Source: Lysobacteraceae bacterium (GTDB taxonomy: Bacteria > Pseudomonadota > Gammaproteobacteria > Xanthomonadales > Xanthomonadaceae). Taken from it: a DNA stretch of 51,343 nucleotides. The translations under genes and the position numbers were made by a program. Shown piece by piece: positions 27,324 to 37,171 of the stretch. The notes under the pieces were generated by a model. That model saw only the letters and a program-made list of their open reading frames with translations, made no database searches and was not told the DNA's origin. The stretch lies in the NCBI GenBank assembly GCA_031285265.1, contig JAITWM010000092.1:1-51343 (forward strand). The letters are read 5' to 3'. Numbering within the stretch: the first letter of the stretch is position 1; every line of letters begins with the position of its first letter.

Positions 27324-28205
27324 TCATTCCTCGTGCGATTCCACATGCTGTACTCCGCCGGACAATCCGAACATGCTGGCATCCGGACGGAACTCGCGCG
27401 GACGAATGCCAAGAATCCGACCAATTTCGGTATTGTCCGCGATCAAATCCGAACGCAGGCGCGACACGGGACCGCGCGCGAACGGCAACAACGCCGACAG
27501 TAATCGCAATACCGGCATTCCCAGTGTCACCGGCAATGTCCAGACCGGCAGACAGCCACGGACACGCGAGAACATTTCCGCTGCCGGCAGACGCTCGCCG
27601 CCGCCTATCGAAAGTGTTTTTCCGTATGAATCTTCATTTTCCAGGCACCTCAGAACCGCCGTAGCCAAATCGTCCGCGTGTACCGGCTGCCGCATCCCGT
27701 CACCCGCCGGTAATGGGAAGACACGCCAGCGCACCGCTCTTTGGGCAATCGGCGTCAGGCTCTTGTCCAGACCCGCGCCGTAGATCAACGTCGGACGTAA
27801 TAAAGTCCAGGCCATACGCAAACGCTCGCACTGTACGATGACCTCGGCCTCGCCATCGGCCAATTGCTGCACCAATCGCCGTTCCGACTGTACCGTCGAA
27901 GCGCGCTTGCTCAATACGCTCATCGAACTGGTAGCGATCAACCTCGGCGCCGGCGCCGCCGATGCCCGGCTCAACCATTCCGCCAGTCCTTGCAGCGGTC
28001 CGAAACTGACGATTGCCTGCAACGGCAAGGGCAGATCGGATAGCGGCGGCGAGTGCGGCAATTCACCCGCCAGCCAACGCACGCCAACGTTGTCCGTTTC
28101 TTGCATGCGGCGGCTCAGCGCAACGACCGAGAAACCTTTTTCCCGCAGACGGGGGAGCAGGAAATGCCCGATTTGACTGGTGGCGCCGGTAACGAATATG
28201 GACAT
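27324..28205 (-). CDS. atypical NAD(P)-binding epimerase/dehydratase-like SDR
   Basis: A 293-residue extended/atypical short-chain dehydrogenase. The N-terminal Rossmann loop is T-G-A-T-S-Q-I-G (6-13), followed by a strand-helix pattern and L-R-P-T-L-I-Y-G-A-G (about 135-144), the usual extended-SDR substrate-domain signature, and V-H-A-D-D-L-A (about 174-180). The catalytic Tyr-x-x-x-Lys is not present where expected (S-S-M-S-V-L-S-K), so redox catalysis in the classical way is doubtful. It may be a nucleotide-sugar or lipid-modifying enzyme, or a regulatory NmrA-like protein. It is the first gene of the SDR-glycosyltransferase-mrcB-lipoprotein series. Confidence 0.8.
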   Translation of the reverse strand: MSIFVTGATSQIGHFLLPRLREKGFSVVALSRRMQETDNVGVRWLAGELPHSPPLSDLPLPLQAIVSFGPLQGLAEWLSRASAAPAPRLIATSSMSVLSKRASTVQSERRLVQQLADGEAEVIVQCERLRMAWTLLRPTLIYGAGLDKSLTPIAQRAVRWRVFPLPAGDGMRQPVHADDLATAVLRCLENEDSYGKTLSIGGGERLPAAEMFSRVRGCLPVWTLPVTLGMPVLRLLSALLPFARGPVSRLRSDLIADNTEIGRILGIRPREFRPDASMFGLSGGVQHVESHEE

Positions 28206-28405
28206 CGATCAAAAGACGGCAGTGGGGGAAAATCGGAGATGCCGCGATCGCATCCGTTCAGCGCGGACAAATTCAGAAACAAACAGAAGTGGCGATTCTA
28301 ACGCCTTCCGGCACTCGCACCGTCATCAGCCGTGCTTCAACGACGATGCCTCTCTATCCGGCCGCCTTCGAGCGACTCGGCGAATGATATGGGACCGGAA
28401 CGAAT

Positions 28406-29938
28406 TCATTGATTGCCCGTCTGTGCCTGCCTGACTCGTGTCGCAAGATCCTCCAATCCGGCCACACTGGCATCCAGGTTGCGCGCCTCGTGCAATGCCT
28501 GCACCGCCGTCACGATTTCACCTGCCCCCAATCGCTCGTCACCGATCGCCACCCAGCGTTGCGCCAACCGCATTCGCGCTTCCTGCAACGCCGGATCGTT
28601 GGCCGCCATGACACGCCAAGCGTCGTAGCATCCTTGAGCGCGGCGAATACGATTGCTGCGCAATTCACGTTCGAAACAATCGCGTACTGCACGTTGGAAG
28701 CGGACATTTGCCGCGCTCACCTCGGCATTCCCTGGAGCCAATGCCTGCGCGGCGCGCAATTTGTCGTAGACGCTGCCGCCGGGAGGCAGCAACCATTCTC
28801 CGCGCGCTTCGGCTTCGGCCGCTTCCTTCAACAGGACTTGCAGACGTTGCCGTTCCCGTGACGATAAAGGCGCACTCAAATGTGCTTGCGACCGCCGTAA
28901 TCGCTCCACATCGCCCGCCGCCTGAACGACGACCGGCGATGAAGGGAACAATTCCCGGGCGCTCCGCAGCGCCGCATCGGCTTCATCGAAACGGAAATTG
29001 GCCGCACGATTCCTTGCCCGCCGCGCATATTCTCCGGCCAGCAGTTCGAGCCCTTGCTGCGCGCGTGCATCGGTGGTAACCGACCATATTTCCCGATATA
29101 GCTCCGCGGCGGTATCCAAACGACCGCGACGTTTGCGTGCATCGGCCTCCCGCAATTGCCGTTCAACGAACTGCGCAAACGCAGCGCGCGCCTCCGGAAG
29201 TTCAATATGTCCGGCATCGTAATGATGCGCTCGCTCGATCAATGCGGCAGCCCGCTGCAAATCGCCCGCATGCAACGATTCTCGGGCCTGCTGCAACAAG
29301 ATCGACAACGCGTCCTCCCGCCCTTCCAGTGCTTCGGTAAGCCCGGGACGGTAACCCAAAATGCGCTGATACAACGGCAGCGCGGCAGCGGCATCGCCAT
29401 CCAGCCTCCCTTCCCGTAAAGCGGAACCGGCCTGCTGCAACAATGATCCAATCCCGGCCTCACCCGCTTCGCGTTCGCGCAACGCAACGGCGATCCGGTC
29501 GGCATCGGCACGCGGAACCTGTAGTGCGCGCGCCAACGCCAACGCCTCGTGCGCACGTTCGTAACGACGCTCGTCCATCGACAGACGCGCCTGCACCAAC
29601 GCCGCCTGCCCTACACGGGCCAATCCTTTGCGTGCTTCGATGCGATCGGAGTCCAGCGCCTGCGCCGCTTCAAACTTCTGCCGCGCCCCGCTACCATCGG
29701 CTCCGCTCAGATGTCCCTGTTGCAATGCCTGCTCGCCCTCGTCCAGCAAACGCTGGATCCGCGTCTCCGGCCACAGCCACTCTGCCAAAGGTTGCCGGAA
29801 GATCGCCCCGGACAAAAACAGCAACGCTCCGACCAGCAGCACCGCGCCTGACAACCAGACGGACAGGCCCCATCTCATGTGACGCTTCCTGTCCATCGAA
29901 TCATCCACCGAAACAGGCACGCCGTCCTGCATCGGCAT
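28406..29938 (-). CDS. TPR-repeat inner membrane protein
   Basis: A roughly 510-residue protein: a short basic N-terminus, one transmembrane helix (about 24-46, W-G-L-S-V-W-L-S-G-A-V-L-L-V-G-A-L-L-F-L), then a long, entirely alpha-helical Ala/Arg/Glu-rich region made of TPR-like hairpins (e.g. R-Q-K-F-E-A-A-Q-A-L-D-S-D, A-A-L-I-E-R-A-H-H-Y) that would lie in the periplasm. Such proteins act as scaffolds, and no enzyme motif is present. The start is uncertain among ATGs at 29938, 29932 and 29896. The last has the best upstream GGTGGA. An ORF reaching 30001 exists but adds nothing family-like. It lies downstream of, and separated by a terminator from, rpoZ. Confidence 0.75.
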   Translation of the reverse strand: MPMQDGVPVSVDDSMDRKRHMRWGLSVWLSGAVLLVGALLFLSGAIFRQPLAEWLWPETRIQRLLDEGEQALQQGHLSGADGSGARQKFEAAQALDSDRIEARKGLARVGQAALVQARLSMDERRYERAHEALALARALQVPRADADRIAVALREREAGEAGIGSLLQQAGSALREGRLDGDAAAALPLYQRILGYRPGLTEALEGREDALSILLQQARESLHAGDLQRAAALIERAHHYDAGHIELPEARAAFAQFVERQLREADARKRRGRLDTAAELYREIWSVTTDARAQQGLELLAGEYARRARNRAANFRFDEADAALRSARELFPSSPVVVQAAGDVERLRRSQAHLSAPLSSRERQRLQVLLKEAAEAEARGEWLLPPGGSVYDKLRAAQALAPGNAEVSAANVRFQRAVRDCFERELRSNRIRRAQGCYDAWRVMAANDPALQEARMRLAQRWVAIGDERLGAGEIVTAVQALHEARNLDASVAGLEDLATRVRQAQTGNQ

Positions 29939-30067
29939 CCGAGCGTGATGTATCCCCCGTATCTGCACAGCAACACCAGAACGAATCAATTCAAAAATCA
30001 ATACCGATTGTCAGTAGACCACTTTCAACCAGCATTGAACACGACCAACATCATTGATGACGACCAA

Positions 30068-30094
30068 CGAAAACGGCCCGCATTCCGCAGGCCG
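30068..30094 (-). terminator. rpoZ rho-independent terminator
   Basis: On the - strand CGGCCTGC and GCGGGCCG (complements of 30087-30094 and 30074-30081) form an 8-bp stem with one G-U and a five-base loop, followed by TTTTCGTT. It lies 62 bases after the rpoZ stop, so transcription ends here. The spoT gene that follows rpoZ in enterobacteria is not present. Confidence 0.85.
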
Positions 30095-30156
30095 GTCCAA
30101 AATCCACTCTTTTGCGGCCATCCTGATGCCGTCGTCATTGTTCAATCCTCGACCGG

Positions 30157-30456
30157 TCAATCATCGCCCTTGGACAAATCGTCATCGGCGACGACCTCGG
30201 CGGCGGCCCATTCCAGCGCTTCGCGCTCGGCTCGCTCTCGTTCCGCCTTCTCAACTTCATCGATCAGCGCATTGTTAATGGTACGCGCCGCGATCTCCCG
30301 CAACGCCAATACCGTCGGTTTGTCATCGCCTTCGGCATTGTCGATGGTCGACTGCACGCCATTGGACAGTTGGCGCGCACGCTTGGCGGCCATGACAACC
30401 AGTTCGAAACGATTATTGACGACTTTCAGGCAGTCTTCGACGGTGATACGAGCCAT
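30157..30456 (-). CDS. rpoZ: RNA polymerase omega subunit
   Basis: Small RNA polymerase subunit that helps assemble beta-prime and forms part of the ppGpp site. The 99 residues begin with the hallmark [29 protein letters not shown] and continue with the [11 protein letters not shown] conserved helix, then an acidic tail. GGGAA lies about seven bases before the ATG. gmk is upstream on the same strand, as in many gammaproteobacteria, but 118 bases with a small hairpin separate them. Confidence 0.96.
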   Translation of the reverse strand: MARITVEDCLKVVNNRFELVVMAAKRARQLSNGVQSTIDNAEGDDKPTVLALREIAARTINNALIDEVEKAERERAEREALEWAAAEVVADDDLSKGDD

Positions 30457-30546
30457 TGCGGATTCCCGGCGGCAACAGGCCGCTTGCTGGATTCAAAATG
30501 AAAGCAGTAAAGCTTATCTCATAATGAAATAGAAAGACAAGTTACC

Positions 30547-30569
30547 GGCGGCTCATGACTATCGCCGCC
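30547..30569 (-). terminator. weak hairpin between gmk and rpoZ
   Basis: GGCGGC (30547-30552) and GCCGCC (30564-30569) form a 6-bp stem with an eleven-base loop just after the gmk stop. There is no U run (GGTAACTTG follows on the - strand), so it would at most attenuate read-through into rpoZ. Confidence 0.35.
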
Positions 30570-30574
30570 CATAG

Positions 30575-31204
30575 TTACCGCCCGTCTTCTTCCAGCAAGG
30601 CCGCGATCAAATCCCCGTAACGGACCTGCTGCCACGCACGGCGCAAACGGCTGGCGGTGAAAATGGCACGCATTTCATCCACCGCCGTCTCGAAACATTC
30701 GTTGATGATGATGTAGTCGAATTCATCGTAATGCGACATCTCTTCGGTCGCGGCGGCAAGCCGCCGTTCGATCACCGCTTCACTATCCTGCCCGCGATGA
30801 CGCATACGCGAGGCCAGATCCCCGCGCGACGGCGGCAGAATGAAAATACTGACCGCGTCGGGAATCCTGGCCCGGACCTGCCGAGCGCCCTGCCAGTCGA
30901 TCTCCAGCAGAACATCCCGGCCCGCCAGCAACTGCGGCTCCACCGACTGCCGCGCGGTACCTTTCCAATCACCATGCACGCGCGCGTATTCGAAGAAATC
31001 GCCCGCATCGATCATGCGCCGGAATGCTTCCTCATCGACGAAATGATAATGCTCTCCGTCTCTTTCCCCGGGACGAGGCGCGCGTGAAGTGAACGAGACC
31101 GACAAATCGACCCGAGAATCCAGCCTGCGCACCGCGTTGACGATGCTGCTTTTCCCCGCACCGGAAGGTGCAGCAACGATAAAGAGGGTTCCTCGCGATT
31201 TCAT
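30575..31204 (-). CDS. gmk: guanylate kinase
   Basis: Phosphorylates GMP to GDP with ATP. In 209 residues: P-loop A-P-S-G-A-G-K-S-S (12-20), the GMP-binding S-V-S-F-T-S-R-A-P-R-P-G-E (about 35-47) with G-E-H-Y-H-F, and V-L-L-E-I-D-W-Q-G-A (about 98-107). The ATG at 31204 overlaps the yicC stop as ATGA, so the two are translated together. rpoZ follows after 118 bases. The gmk-rpoZ neighbourhood links guanine nucleotide supply with transcription, as in E. coli. Confidence 0.97.
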   Translation of the reverse strand: MKSRGTLFIVAAPSGAGKSSIVNAVRRLDSRVDLSVSFTSRAPRPGERDGEHYHFVDEEAFRRMIDAGDFFEYARVHGDWKGTARQSVEPQLLAGRDVLLEIDWQGARQVRARIPDAVSIFILPPSRGDLASRMRHRGQDSEAVIERRLAAATEEMSHYDEFDYIIINECFETAVDEMRAIFTASRLRRAWQQVRYGDLIAALLEEDGR

Positions 31205-32061
31205 TCGATGTTCTGTACCTGTTCACGAACCTGATCGATCAGCACTTTCAATTCGACCGCCGCTGCGGAAGTCCGTGCATCGACCGATTTCGAGCCCAAT
31301 GTATTGGCTTCGCGGTGGAATTCCTGCAAAAGAAAATCCAACCGCCGCCCTGCCGGTTGCGGCTGCCGTAGAATCCTCCGGGTTTCCTGGATATGGCTAT
31401 CCAAGCGGTCCAGTTCCTCATCGACGTCAAGTTTCTGCAACCATAGCGCAAGCTCCTGTTCCATCCGCCCCGGCTCGACCGGGTATGGAAGATCCGCCAG
31501 ACGCGCCGTCAATTTCGCCCGCTGCCCCTCACGAATCGCCGGAATCATCGTTCGCACCTCGGCCGCAATCCGGGCGATCGCATCGACTCGCTCGGCGATC
31601 GCCGCCGCCAGCTTGTCTCCCTCCCGGCTGCGGGCGGCCAACAGGTCGTCCAACAAACTGTCCAGCAACGCCAGGGATTCGCTCTGCAATGTCGCTGCAT
31701 CGACTTCGGACACCCGCAGCACGCCCGGCAATTGCAACAACCGGGTAAATTCGACGGCCATCCCGGGAAACCGGGCGCGCATGCGCGCCGCCAGTTCATC
31801 GAGCCGCGCCAGGTAATCCTCGTCCACGGCCAATGCGGCCGCGTTCGCGACGGCCCGCCGCCGTATGGTCAAATCCAGTTTACCGCGCGCGACGCGCGAC
31901 GCGATGCGCTCGCGCAGCGCCGGTTCCAACGTGCGCAGTTCGTCCGGGAGGTGAATACCGAGTTCCAGAAAACGGTGATTGATCGAACGCAACTCGCCGC
32001 TCAGCGTCCCCCAGTCGGCAGCTCGCTCGCAGCCAGCAAAAGCAGTCATGCTCCGGATCAT
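31201..32061 (-). CDS. yicC: YicC-family endoribonuclease
   Basis: A 286-residue protein of the YicC/YloC family, which in E. coli is an endoribonuclease acting on small RNAs such as RyhB. Family segments are M-I-R-S-M-T-A-F-A (1-9), L-S-G-E-L-R-S-I-N-H-R-F-L-E (about 20-33), and the C-terminal R-L-D-F-L-L-Q-E-F-H-R-E-A-N-T-L-G-S-K-S that ends the family. It ends in an ATGA overlap with gmk and is divergent from the exoribonuclease gene rph, an arrangement found in many proteobacteria. Confidence 0.95.
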   Translation of the reverse strand: MIRSMTAFAGCERAADWGTLSGELRSINHRFLELGIHLPDELRTLEPALRERIASRVARGKLDLTIRRRAVANAAALAVDEDYLARLDELAARMRARFPGMAVEFTRLLQLPGVLRVSEVDAATLQSESLALLDSLLDDLLAARSREGDKLAAAIAERVDAIARIAAEVRTMIPAIREGQRAKLTARLADLPYPVEPGRMEQELALWLQKLDVDEELDRLDSHIQETRRILRQPQPAGRRLDFLLQEFHREANTLGSKSVDARTSAAAVELKVLIDQVREQVQNIE

Positions 32062-32131
32062 GGTCGGCTCGGTTCCGAATGAAACAGCAGGAATGGTAAC
32101 CTAGTGGATTCCCGATCTACTGGATTTTTTC

Positions 32132-32857
32132 ATGCCCGTTGTTCGTCCCAGCGGCCGCCGGCCCGACCAGCTTCGTGAAATCCATATCGAACGCGGCTAC
32201 GTCCGTCACGCCGAGGGCTCGGTGCTGATCAGCTTCGGCGACACCCGAGTCCTATGCAACGCCAGCATCGACAACAAGGTGCCGGCGTTTCTTCGTGGCA
32301 AAGGAGAGGGCTGGGTCACCGCGGAATACGGCATGTTGCCGCGCGCCACCCACAGCCGCAACGACCGCGAAGCGGCACGCGGCAAACAAGGCGGACGCAC
32401 ACTGGAAATCCAGCGGCTGATCGGCCGCGCCTTGCGCGCCTGCGTGGACCGCACCGCTTTGGGCGAACGCACCATCACTCTCGATTGTGACGTTCTGCAA
32501 GCCGATGGCGGTACGCGCACCGCAGCCATCACCGGTGCCTATGTTGCCCTGACCGATGCGGTGCGCTGGTTGCTGGCACGCAAAGAATTGACCAAGAATC
32601 CGATTTTCGGCGCCGTCGCCGCAGTATCGGTCGGAATCTACCACGGCGTACCGGTGCTGGATCTGGACTACGCCGAGGACAGCAACTGCGACACCGATAT
32701 GAACATCGTGATGAATGACGGCGGTGCGTTCATCGAATTACAGGGAACGGCGGAAGGCCATGCCTTTCGTCGCGATGAACTGGACGCGCTGTTGACCCTG
32801 GCGCAACAAGGCATCAAAGAACTGTTTACACTGCAAGATGCAGCGTTATCGCAATGA
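32132..32857 (+). CDS. rph: ribonuclease PH
   Basis: Phosphate-dependent 3'-5' exoribonuclease that trims tRNA 3' ends. The 241 residues match the family length. Visible are [11 protein letters not shown] (4-14), [11 protein letters not shown] (about 28-38), the active-site [12 protein letters not shown] (about 55-66), and [14 protein letters not shown] (about 117-130). It is divergent from yicC with only 70 bases between the start codons. No Shine-Dalgarno is seen before the ATG. rdgB, hemW and DUF1631 follow on the same strand. Confidence 0.97.
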   Translation: MPVVRPSGRRPDQLREIHIERGYVRHAEGSVLISFGDTRVLCNASIDNKVPAFLRGKGEGWVTAEYGMLPRATHSRNDREAARGKQGGRTLEIQRLIGRALRACVDRTALGERTITLDCDVLQADGGTRTAAITGAYVALTDAVRWLLARKELTKNPIFGAVAAVSVGIYHGVPVLDLDYAEDSNCDTDMNIVMNDGGAFIELQGTAEGHAFRRDELDALLTLAQQGIKELFTLQDAALSQ

Positions 32858-32909
32858 CTTTCGATCTTGTTGCCATTCGCATTCTCGTACTGACTGACAT
32901 GAGGTTGAC

Positions 32910-33500
32910 ATGAAATTGGTTCTTGCCAGCAACAACTCCGGCAAACTCGCAGAACTGCGCGCCCTACTCGCCGATACCGGTCTCGAGGTGTTGGCGCAAT
33001 CGGATTTCGGCATCAGCAATGTCGAGGAAACAGGCGCTACTTTCGTCGAGAACGCGTTGATCAAGGCACGTCACGCCGCGCGCCATTCGGGCCTCCCGGC
33101 ACTGGCCGACGACTCCGGACTATGCGTGGACGTACTGAACGGCGCTCCGGGACTGTATTCCGCCAACTACGCAGGCAAACACGGCGACGACACTGCCAAC
33201 AACGCCAAGTTGTTGCGCGTCCTCGACGGAATCCCGGAAGCTGAACGCACTGCACGCTTTTATTGCGTGCTGGTACTGCTGCGGCATGCCGATGATCCGC
33301 AACCCCTGATCGCGGAAGGCCAATGGTATGGCAGTATCCTGGAAGCTCCCCGCGGCCAGGGCGGTTTCGGTTACGACCCGGTCTTTCTTGATCCGGACCA
33401 TAGCCTGACTGCCGCGGAAATGCAGCCGGAGCTGAAAAACCACCTCAGCCATCGCGCACGCGCGCTGATTACCTTGAAAAACAACTTGGGAACGATGTAG
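32910..33500 (+). CDS. rdgB: non-canonical purine NTP pyrophosphatase (RdgB/HAM1)
   Basis: Hydrolyses dITP, ITP and XTP to monophosphates, keeping deaminated purines out of DNA and RNA. In 196 residues: the N-terminal L-A-S-N-N-S-G-K-L-A-E-L (4-15), E-E-T-G-A-T-F-V-E-N-A-L-I-K-A-R (about 38-53), A-D-D-S-G-L-C-V-D (about 66-74) and G-G-F-G-Y-D-P-V-F (about 150-158). GAGGT lies about five bases before the ATG, 52 bases after rph. The rph-rdgB-hemW order is widely conserved in gammaproteobacteria. Confidence 0.97.
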   Translation: MKLVLASNNSGKLAELRALLADTGLEVLAQSDFGISNVEETGATFVENALIKARHAARHSGLPALADDSGLCVDVLNGAPGLYSANYAGKHGDDTANNAKLLRVLDGIPEAERTARFYCVLVLLRHADDPQPLIAEGQWYGSILEAPRGQGGFGYDPVFLDPDHSLTAAEMQPELKNHLSHRARALITLKNNLGTM

Positions 33501-33532
33501 TCCTTCCACGCTGTTTCGGCCGTTACCTCGCA

Positions 33533-34717
33533 ATGTCCGCGCCGATACTGATTCCACCGCCGTTGTCGCTTTACGTACATTTGCCCTGGTGCCTGCGCAA
33601 ATGTCCGTATTGCGATTTCAACTCGTATGTAGCGCGCGGTGGGCTTCCTTTCGATGATTACATCGATGCCTTGATTAGGGATCTTGAATTCGATTCCCAA
33701 TTTGTATTGGAACGTCCGATCCACAGCGTGTTTTTCGGTGGCGGCACCCCCAGTCTGTTTCCTCCAGAAATGCTCGACCGCTTCCTACAGGCGGCCAGCC
33801 GGAGATTGCGCTTCGCACCGGCAATCGAAATCACACTGGAAACCAATCCAGGTACCGCCGAACATGCCCGTTTCGACCGCTACCTGGCGGCCGGCATCAA
33901 TCGCATGAGCATCGGCATTCAGACCTTCGACAATGGCTGCTTGCAGCGCCTGGGCCGTATCCACGACGGCAACGAAGCTGAATACGCTGTAAAACATGCC
34001 CAGGACGCGGGTTTTGACAATATCAATCTCGATCTGATGTACGCGCTGCCTGGCCAGACCCTGTCGATGGCCGAGGCGGATCTGGCTCATGCCTTCGCTC
34101 TGTCTCCGGCCCATATCAGTCATTACCAGTTGACACTGGAACCGAACACACGGTTCTCCGCTCAACCGCCGGAGGGGCTCCCCGATGAAGATTCGGCCTG
34201 GGATATGCAAGAGCATTGCCAGCGCATGCTGGCCGACATGGGCTATATCCATTATGAAATCAGCGCTTATGCCCGTCCGGACCGCCAATGCAGACACAAC
34301 CTCAACTATTGGCGATTCGGCGACTATCTCGGCATCGGTGCGGGGGCGCACGGAAAATTGACGTTAGGCGCGGAGCAGTCCGTACTGCGCCGCTGCAAAG
34401 TCCGGCATCCGGCGGCGTATCTGACCCACGCAGGGAAAGAAAAAGGCATTCACAGCGATGAATATGTCGCTACGATGGATCGTCCGTTCGAATTCATGCT
34501 CAACGCCTTGCGTCTGCACGAAGGCTTCGATCTACGTCATTTCGAGCAACGAACCGGCGTCTCACGATCGGCCATCGCACCGGCCCTGGCAGTGGCATAC
34601 GCGCGCGGCTGGTTGACCACCGCCGAGGAACGAGTGGCGCCTACTGAACACGGACTGCGTTTTGCCAACGATGTCATTGGCCTGTTCAATGGTTCCTTGC
34701 CCGTCTCTAATAATTGA
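33533..34717 (+). CDS. hemW: HemW radical-SAM haem chaperone
   Basis: A 394-residue radical SAM protein of the HemW group, which binds haem and is thought to deliver it to respiratory proteins. Residues C20-x3-C24-x2-C27 (W-C-L-R-K-C-P-Y-C) bind the 4Fe-4S cluster. F-F-G-G-G-T-P-S-L at about 66-74 is the SAM-binding GGTP loop. H-N-x-N-Y-W (about 262-267) is the HemW-specific motif, and the extra cysteine of true HemN coproporphyrinogen oxidase is absent. The C-terminal HemN domain has M-L-N-A-L-R-L. It was often mis-annotated as hemN. It starts 32 bases after rdgB without a clear ribosome-binding site. Confidence 0.93.
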   Translation: MSAPILIPPPLSLYVHLPWCLRKCPYCDFNSYVARGGLPFDDYIDALIRDLEFDSQFVLERPIHSVFFGGGTPSLFPPEMLDRFLQAASRRLRFAPAIEITLETNPGTAEHARFDRYLAAGINRMSIGIQTFDNGCLQRLGRIHDGNEAEYAVKHAQDAGFDNINLDLMYALPGQTLSMAEADLAHAFALSPAHISHYQLTLEPNTRFSAQPPEGLPDEDSAWDMQEHCQRMLADMGYIHYEISAYARPDRQCRHNLNYWRFGDYLGIGAGAHGKLTLGAEQSVLRRCKVRHPAAYLTHAGKEKGIHSDEYVATMDRPFEFMLNALRLHEGFDLRHFEQRTGVSRSAIAPALAVAYARGWLTTAEERVAPTEHGLRFANDVIGLFNGSLPVSNN

Positions 34718-34780
34718 CTGAATTTGTTTGACAATATGCGATCATGGTAGAAGCTAACCGCTACCAGAATCAGATTCCGG

Positions 34781-37171
34781 ATGCCCGTGCCCGCTGACCC
34801 GACATCACCGAACACAGCCAATATGACGCTTGCCACGGCGCAGTTGCCGCAGCGCGTCCGGCATATTCTCCAGGCAGTCAATGCATTGGCGGCGCAAAGT
34901 TTGAGCGCATCGCTGACCGCGACGCTGAATGAATTGGAGCAGCAGCTGTTTCAACAAGCGGAGCGTTCGCATAGCAGCCAGCACCAGACCGATCAATTCG
35001 TCGAGTTGCAACTGCTGCGCCGCCACCGCTCCGATCTGATCCCCCGTTACCTGGCAGGCCTGGAACACGCGTTGGCGCGTATTCGCAGCGCCAGCACGCT
35101 GGAGAAATCCAAGATCGGTGCTTCCGCCGAGCCCATTCATTTTCAAACACTGGCACTGGTCGACAACACCGACCTGGATCGTCATCTGGTCCTGAACGAA
35201 ATCGCGCGCCGCGAAAGCATCCGCCATAACAATGCGCTTCTACTGCTATGTCAGCGCTTCGGCGTCCTGGCCGCCGCGCCCGCTTTCGACAACGAACAGT
35301 TGCCGGTTGGTCCTTATGTGCTGTGCCAGATCCTGAGCGACGCAGGTGAAGCGTTGCAAATGAATCTTAATTCACAATTATTGCTCTATCGGATGTTCGA
35401 GAGTCAGACGCTGAGCCAATACGGCGAATTGGCCGATCAGTTGAATACGCTGCTTGCCGATAATGGCGTACTCCCCGGTTTGGTCTATCAACCTTATCGC
35501 CGGCGCAATCCGTCGCAACCTCTTGAGGAAAAATCCAACAAGAATAAATCCGTTCCACACCCGATGACGGGCTGGTCGGGGCAATCCAGCGGCTCTTCCT
35601 GGAGTAACGAGCTGCTCAATACGCTGGGAATAGGCGGACCGGCCAAAGCGGCGGCCCCCGAAATCAATGGAAACGGCGGAAACGGCACCAATACCGCACG
35701 CAGCCAGCAAAATGCTGCTTTTGAAACACTGCGGGGGATGCTGTCCCAGCGGCACGGCGTCACCCCGGAACATGTGGCCAGTTCCGCAAAAAACATCAAT
35801 CAGCCGGCGCGGCCAAACAATGACTCCGATACCTCGCCGGTGCGCGGATTCATTCTGCCGCCCAATACCATGCTGGACGTATTGAGTACATTGCAGCCAT
35901 TGCCGCCGTCTCCACCCTCCCCGGGGCAGTTGCGCCGCACGTTGGAGGATGTCCGCGAGGCGGCACTGAAGCAAATCCGCGAAAAACACGGCCAGGAAGC
36001 CATCATCCCGCAGGAGCAGAACGACACATTCGAACTGCTTGGCATGTTGTACAACGAGATCGGGCGTGAAGTCCGGCGCGACGCACCCGCACAGGACCTG
36101 TTGGTCCGCTTGCAAGTGCCGGTGGCGCGCGTGGCTATTTCCGACGAAACCTTTTTCGTCCGCGATCAGCACCCTGCACGCGAGTTGCTGAACTCGGTCG
36201 CCGAATCCGGCGCGACCTGGCTTTCCGACGGCGATGCCGATCCGCAACTGGTAAAGAAACTGGAGAATGCCGTCGATCAAGTCGTCAAGGAATACGATGG
36301 CGACGAGCGGACATTCGACCGGGCCAATCGCGAGATACAAAAGCATTACCGTTCACAGATCCACCGCGCGGAACTGAGCGAGCGCCGTCAGGTCGAAGCC
36401 GCGCGCGGACGCGACCGGTTGGAACTCGCCCGGCGCCGCGCCGCCGAAGTGATCCAAAGCCAGCTCGACGGACGGGAGCCGCCGCAATTCGTCCAAATGC
36501 TGCTGAATCTGGCATGGACCGATGTCTTGACATTGACCTTGTTGCGCCAAGGCACGGACTCGGAAGCATGGCGTGAATGCGAACAGACCACTGCAAGCAT
36601 CGTCGATACCATTTTTTCCGAAGCCCCGCTCACCGATCCCAACCTTCAACAGCGGATTGAAGCGGCGCTCACGCAGGTCGGCTATCATGGCGCCGAAGCC
36701 AGTTCGATCGCTCGTCACCTTTCCAGCGCCGCGGAATCGGAGCCTGCCGCGGAGACGGAATTGGAGACACGCCTGAAATCGCGTGCTCAAGCCGACAGCG
36801 GCACCGAAACCAAAAAAACCGTTTTGCCGCCACGCAATTCAAAAGAGCAGGCTTGCTACGAACAGTTGATCACACTGCCATTCGGCACATGGTTCGAATT
36901 CGTCCTCAACCAGCAAGGCGACGTCCGCCGCCAACGGCTGTCCTGGTACAGCCCGCTGACGGGCAATACGTTATTCATCAATCAGCGCGGACAACGAATA
37001 GTAGAACAGTCGCTCGACCACGTCGCCCGCTTGATGGCGCGCGACCAAGCCAGGGTCGTCACTGAGGACAAGAGCCGTCTGATCGACCGCGCTTGGCAGG
37101 CGACATTGCGCACATTACGCAATCTGACCGGCGTCAACACACCGACTACACTCTCGGAGGTCGATGCATAA
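34781..37171 (+). CDS. DUF1631 family protein
   Basis: A 796-residue cytosolic protein, predominantly alpha-helical, with a low-complexity Asn/Gly/Ser/Pro linker at about 270-390. The block R-Q-V-E-A-A-R-G-R-D-R-L-E-L-A-R-R-R-A-A-E-V-I (about 540-562) and the C-terminal L-P-F-G-T-W-F-E-F-V-L-N-Q-Q-G-D...L-S-W-Y-S-P-L-T-G-N are typical of DUF1631 proteins of Xanthomonads and pseudomonads, whose function is unknown. Its stop overlaps the ATG of a PilZ gene (TAATG), so a link to c-di-GMP signalling is plausible. A perfect -35 hexamer TTGACA (34728-34733) precedes it but has no good -10 partner, so a separate promoter is only possible. Confidence 0.88.
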   Translation: MPVPADPTSPNTANMTLATAQLPQRVRHILQAVNALAAQSLSASLTATLNELEQQLFQQAERSHSSQHQTDQFVELQLLRRHRSDLIPRYLAGLEHALARIRSASTLEKSKIGASAEPIHFQTLALVDNTDLDRHLVLNEIARRESIRHNNALLLLCQRFGVLAAAPAFDNEQLPVGPYVLCQILSDAGEALQMNLNSQLLLYRMFESQTLSQYGELADQLNTLLADNGVLPGLVYQPYRRRNPSQPLEEKSNKNKSVPHPMTGWSGQSSGSSWSNELLNTLGIGGPAKAAAPEINGNGGNGTNTARSQQNAAFETLRGMLSQRHGVTPEHVASSAKNINQPARPNNDSDTSPVRGFILPPNTMLDVLSTLQPLPPSPPSPGQLRRTLEDVREAALKQIREKHGQEAIIPQEQNDTFELLGMLYNEIGREVRRDAPAQDLLVRLQVPVARVAISDETFFVRDQHPARELLNSVAESGATWLSDGDADPQLVKKLENAVDQVVKEYDGDERTFDRANREIQKHYRSQIHRAELSERRQVEAARGRDRLELARRRAAEVIQSQLDGREPPQFVQMLLNLAWTDVLTLTLLRQGTDSEAWRECEQTTASIVDTIFSEAPLTDPNLQQRIEAALTQVGYHGAEASSIARHLSSAAESEPAAETELETRLKSRAQADSGTETKKTVLPPRNSKEQACYEQLITLPFGTWFEFVLNQQGDVRRQRLSWYSPLTGNTLFINQRGQRIVEQSLDHVARLMARDQARVVTEDKSRLIDRAWQATLRTLRNLTGVNTPTTLSEVDA

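Noticed and set aside
35378-36346. 322-codon - strand frame opposite DUF1631
   Set aside because: Antisense shadow within a well-supported gene.
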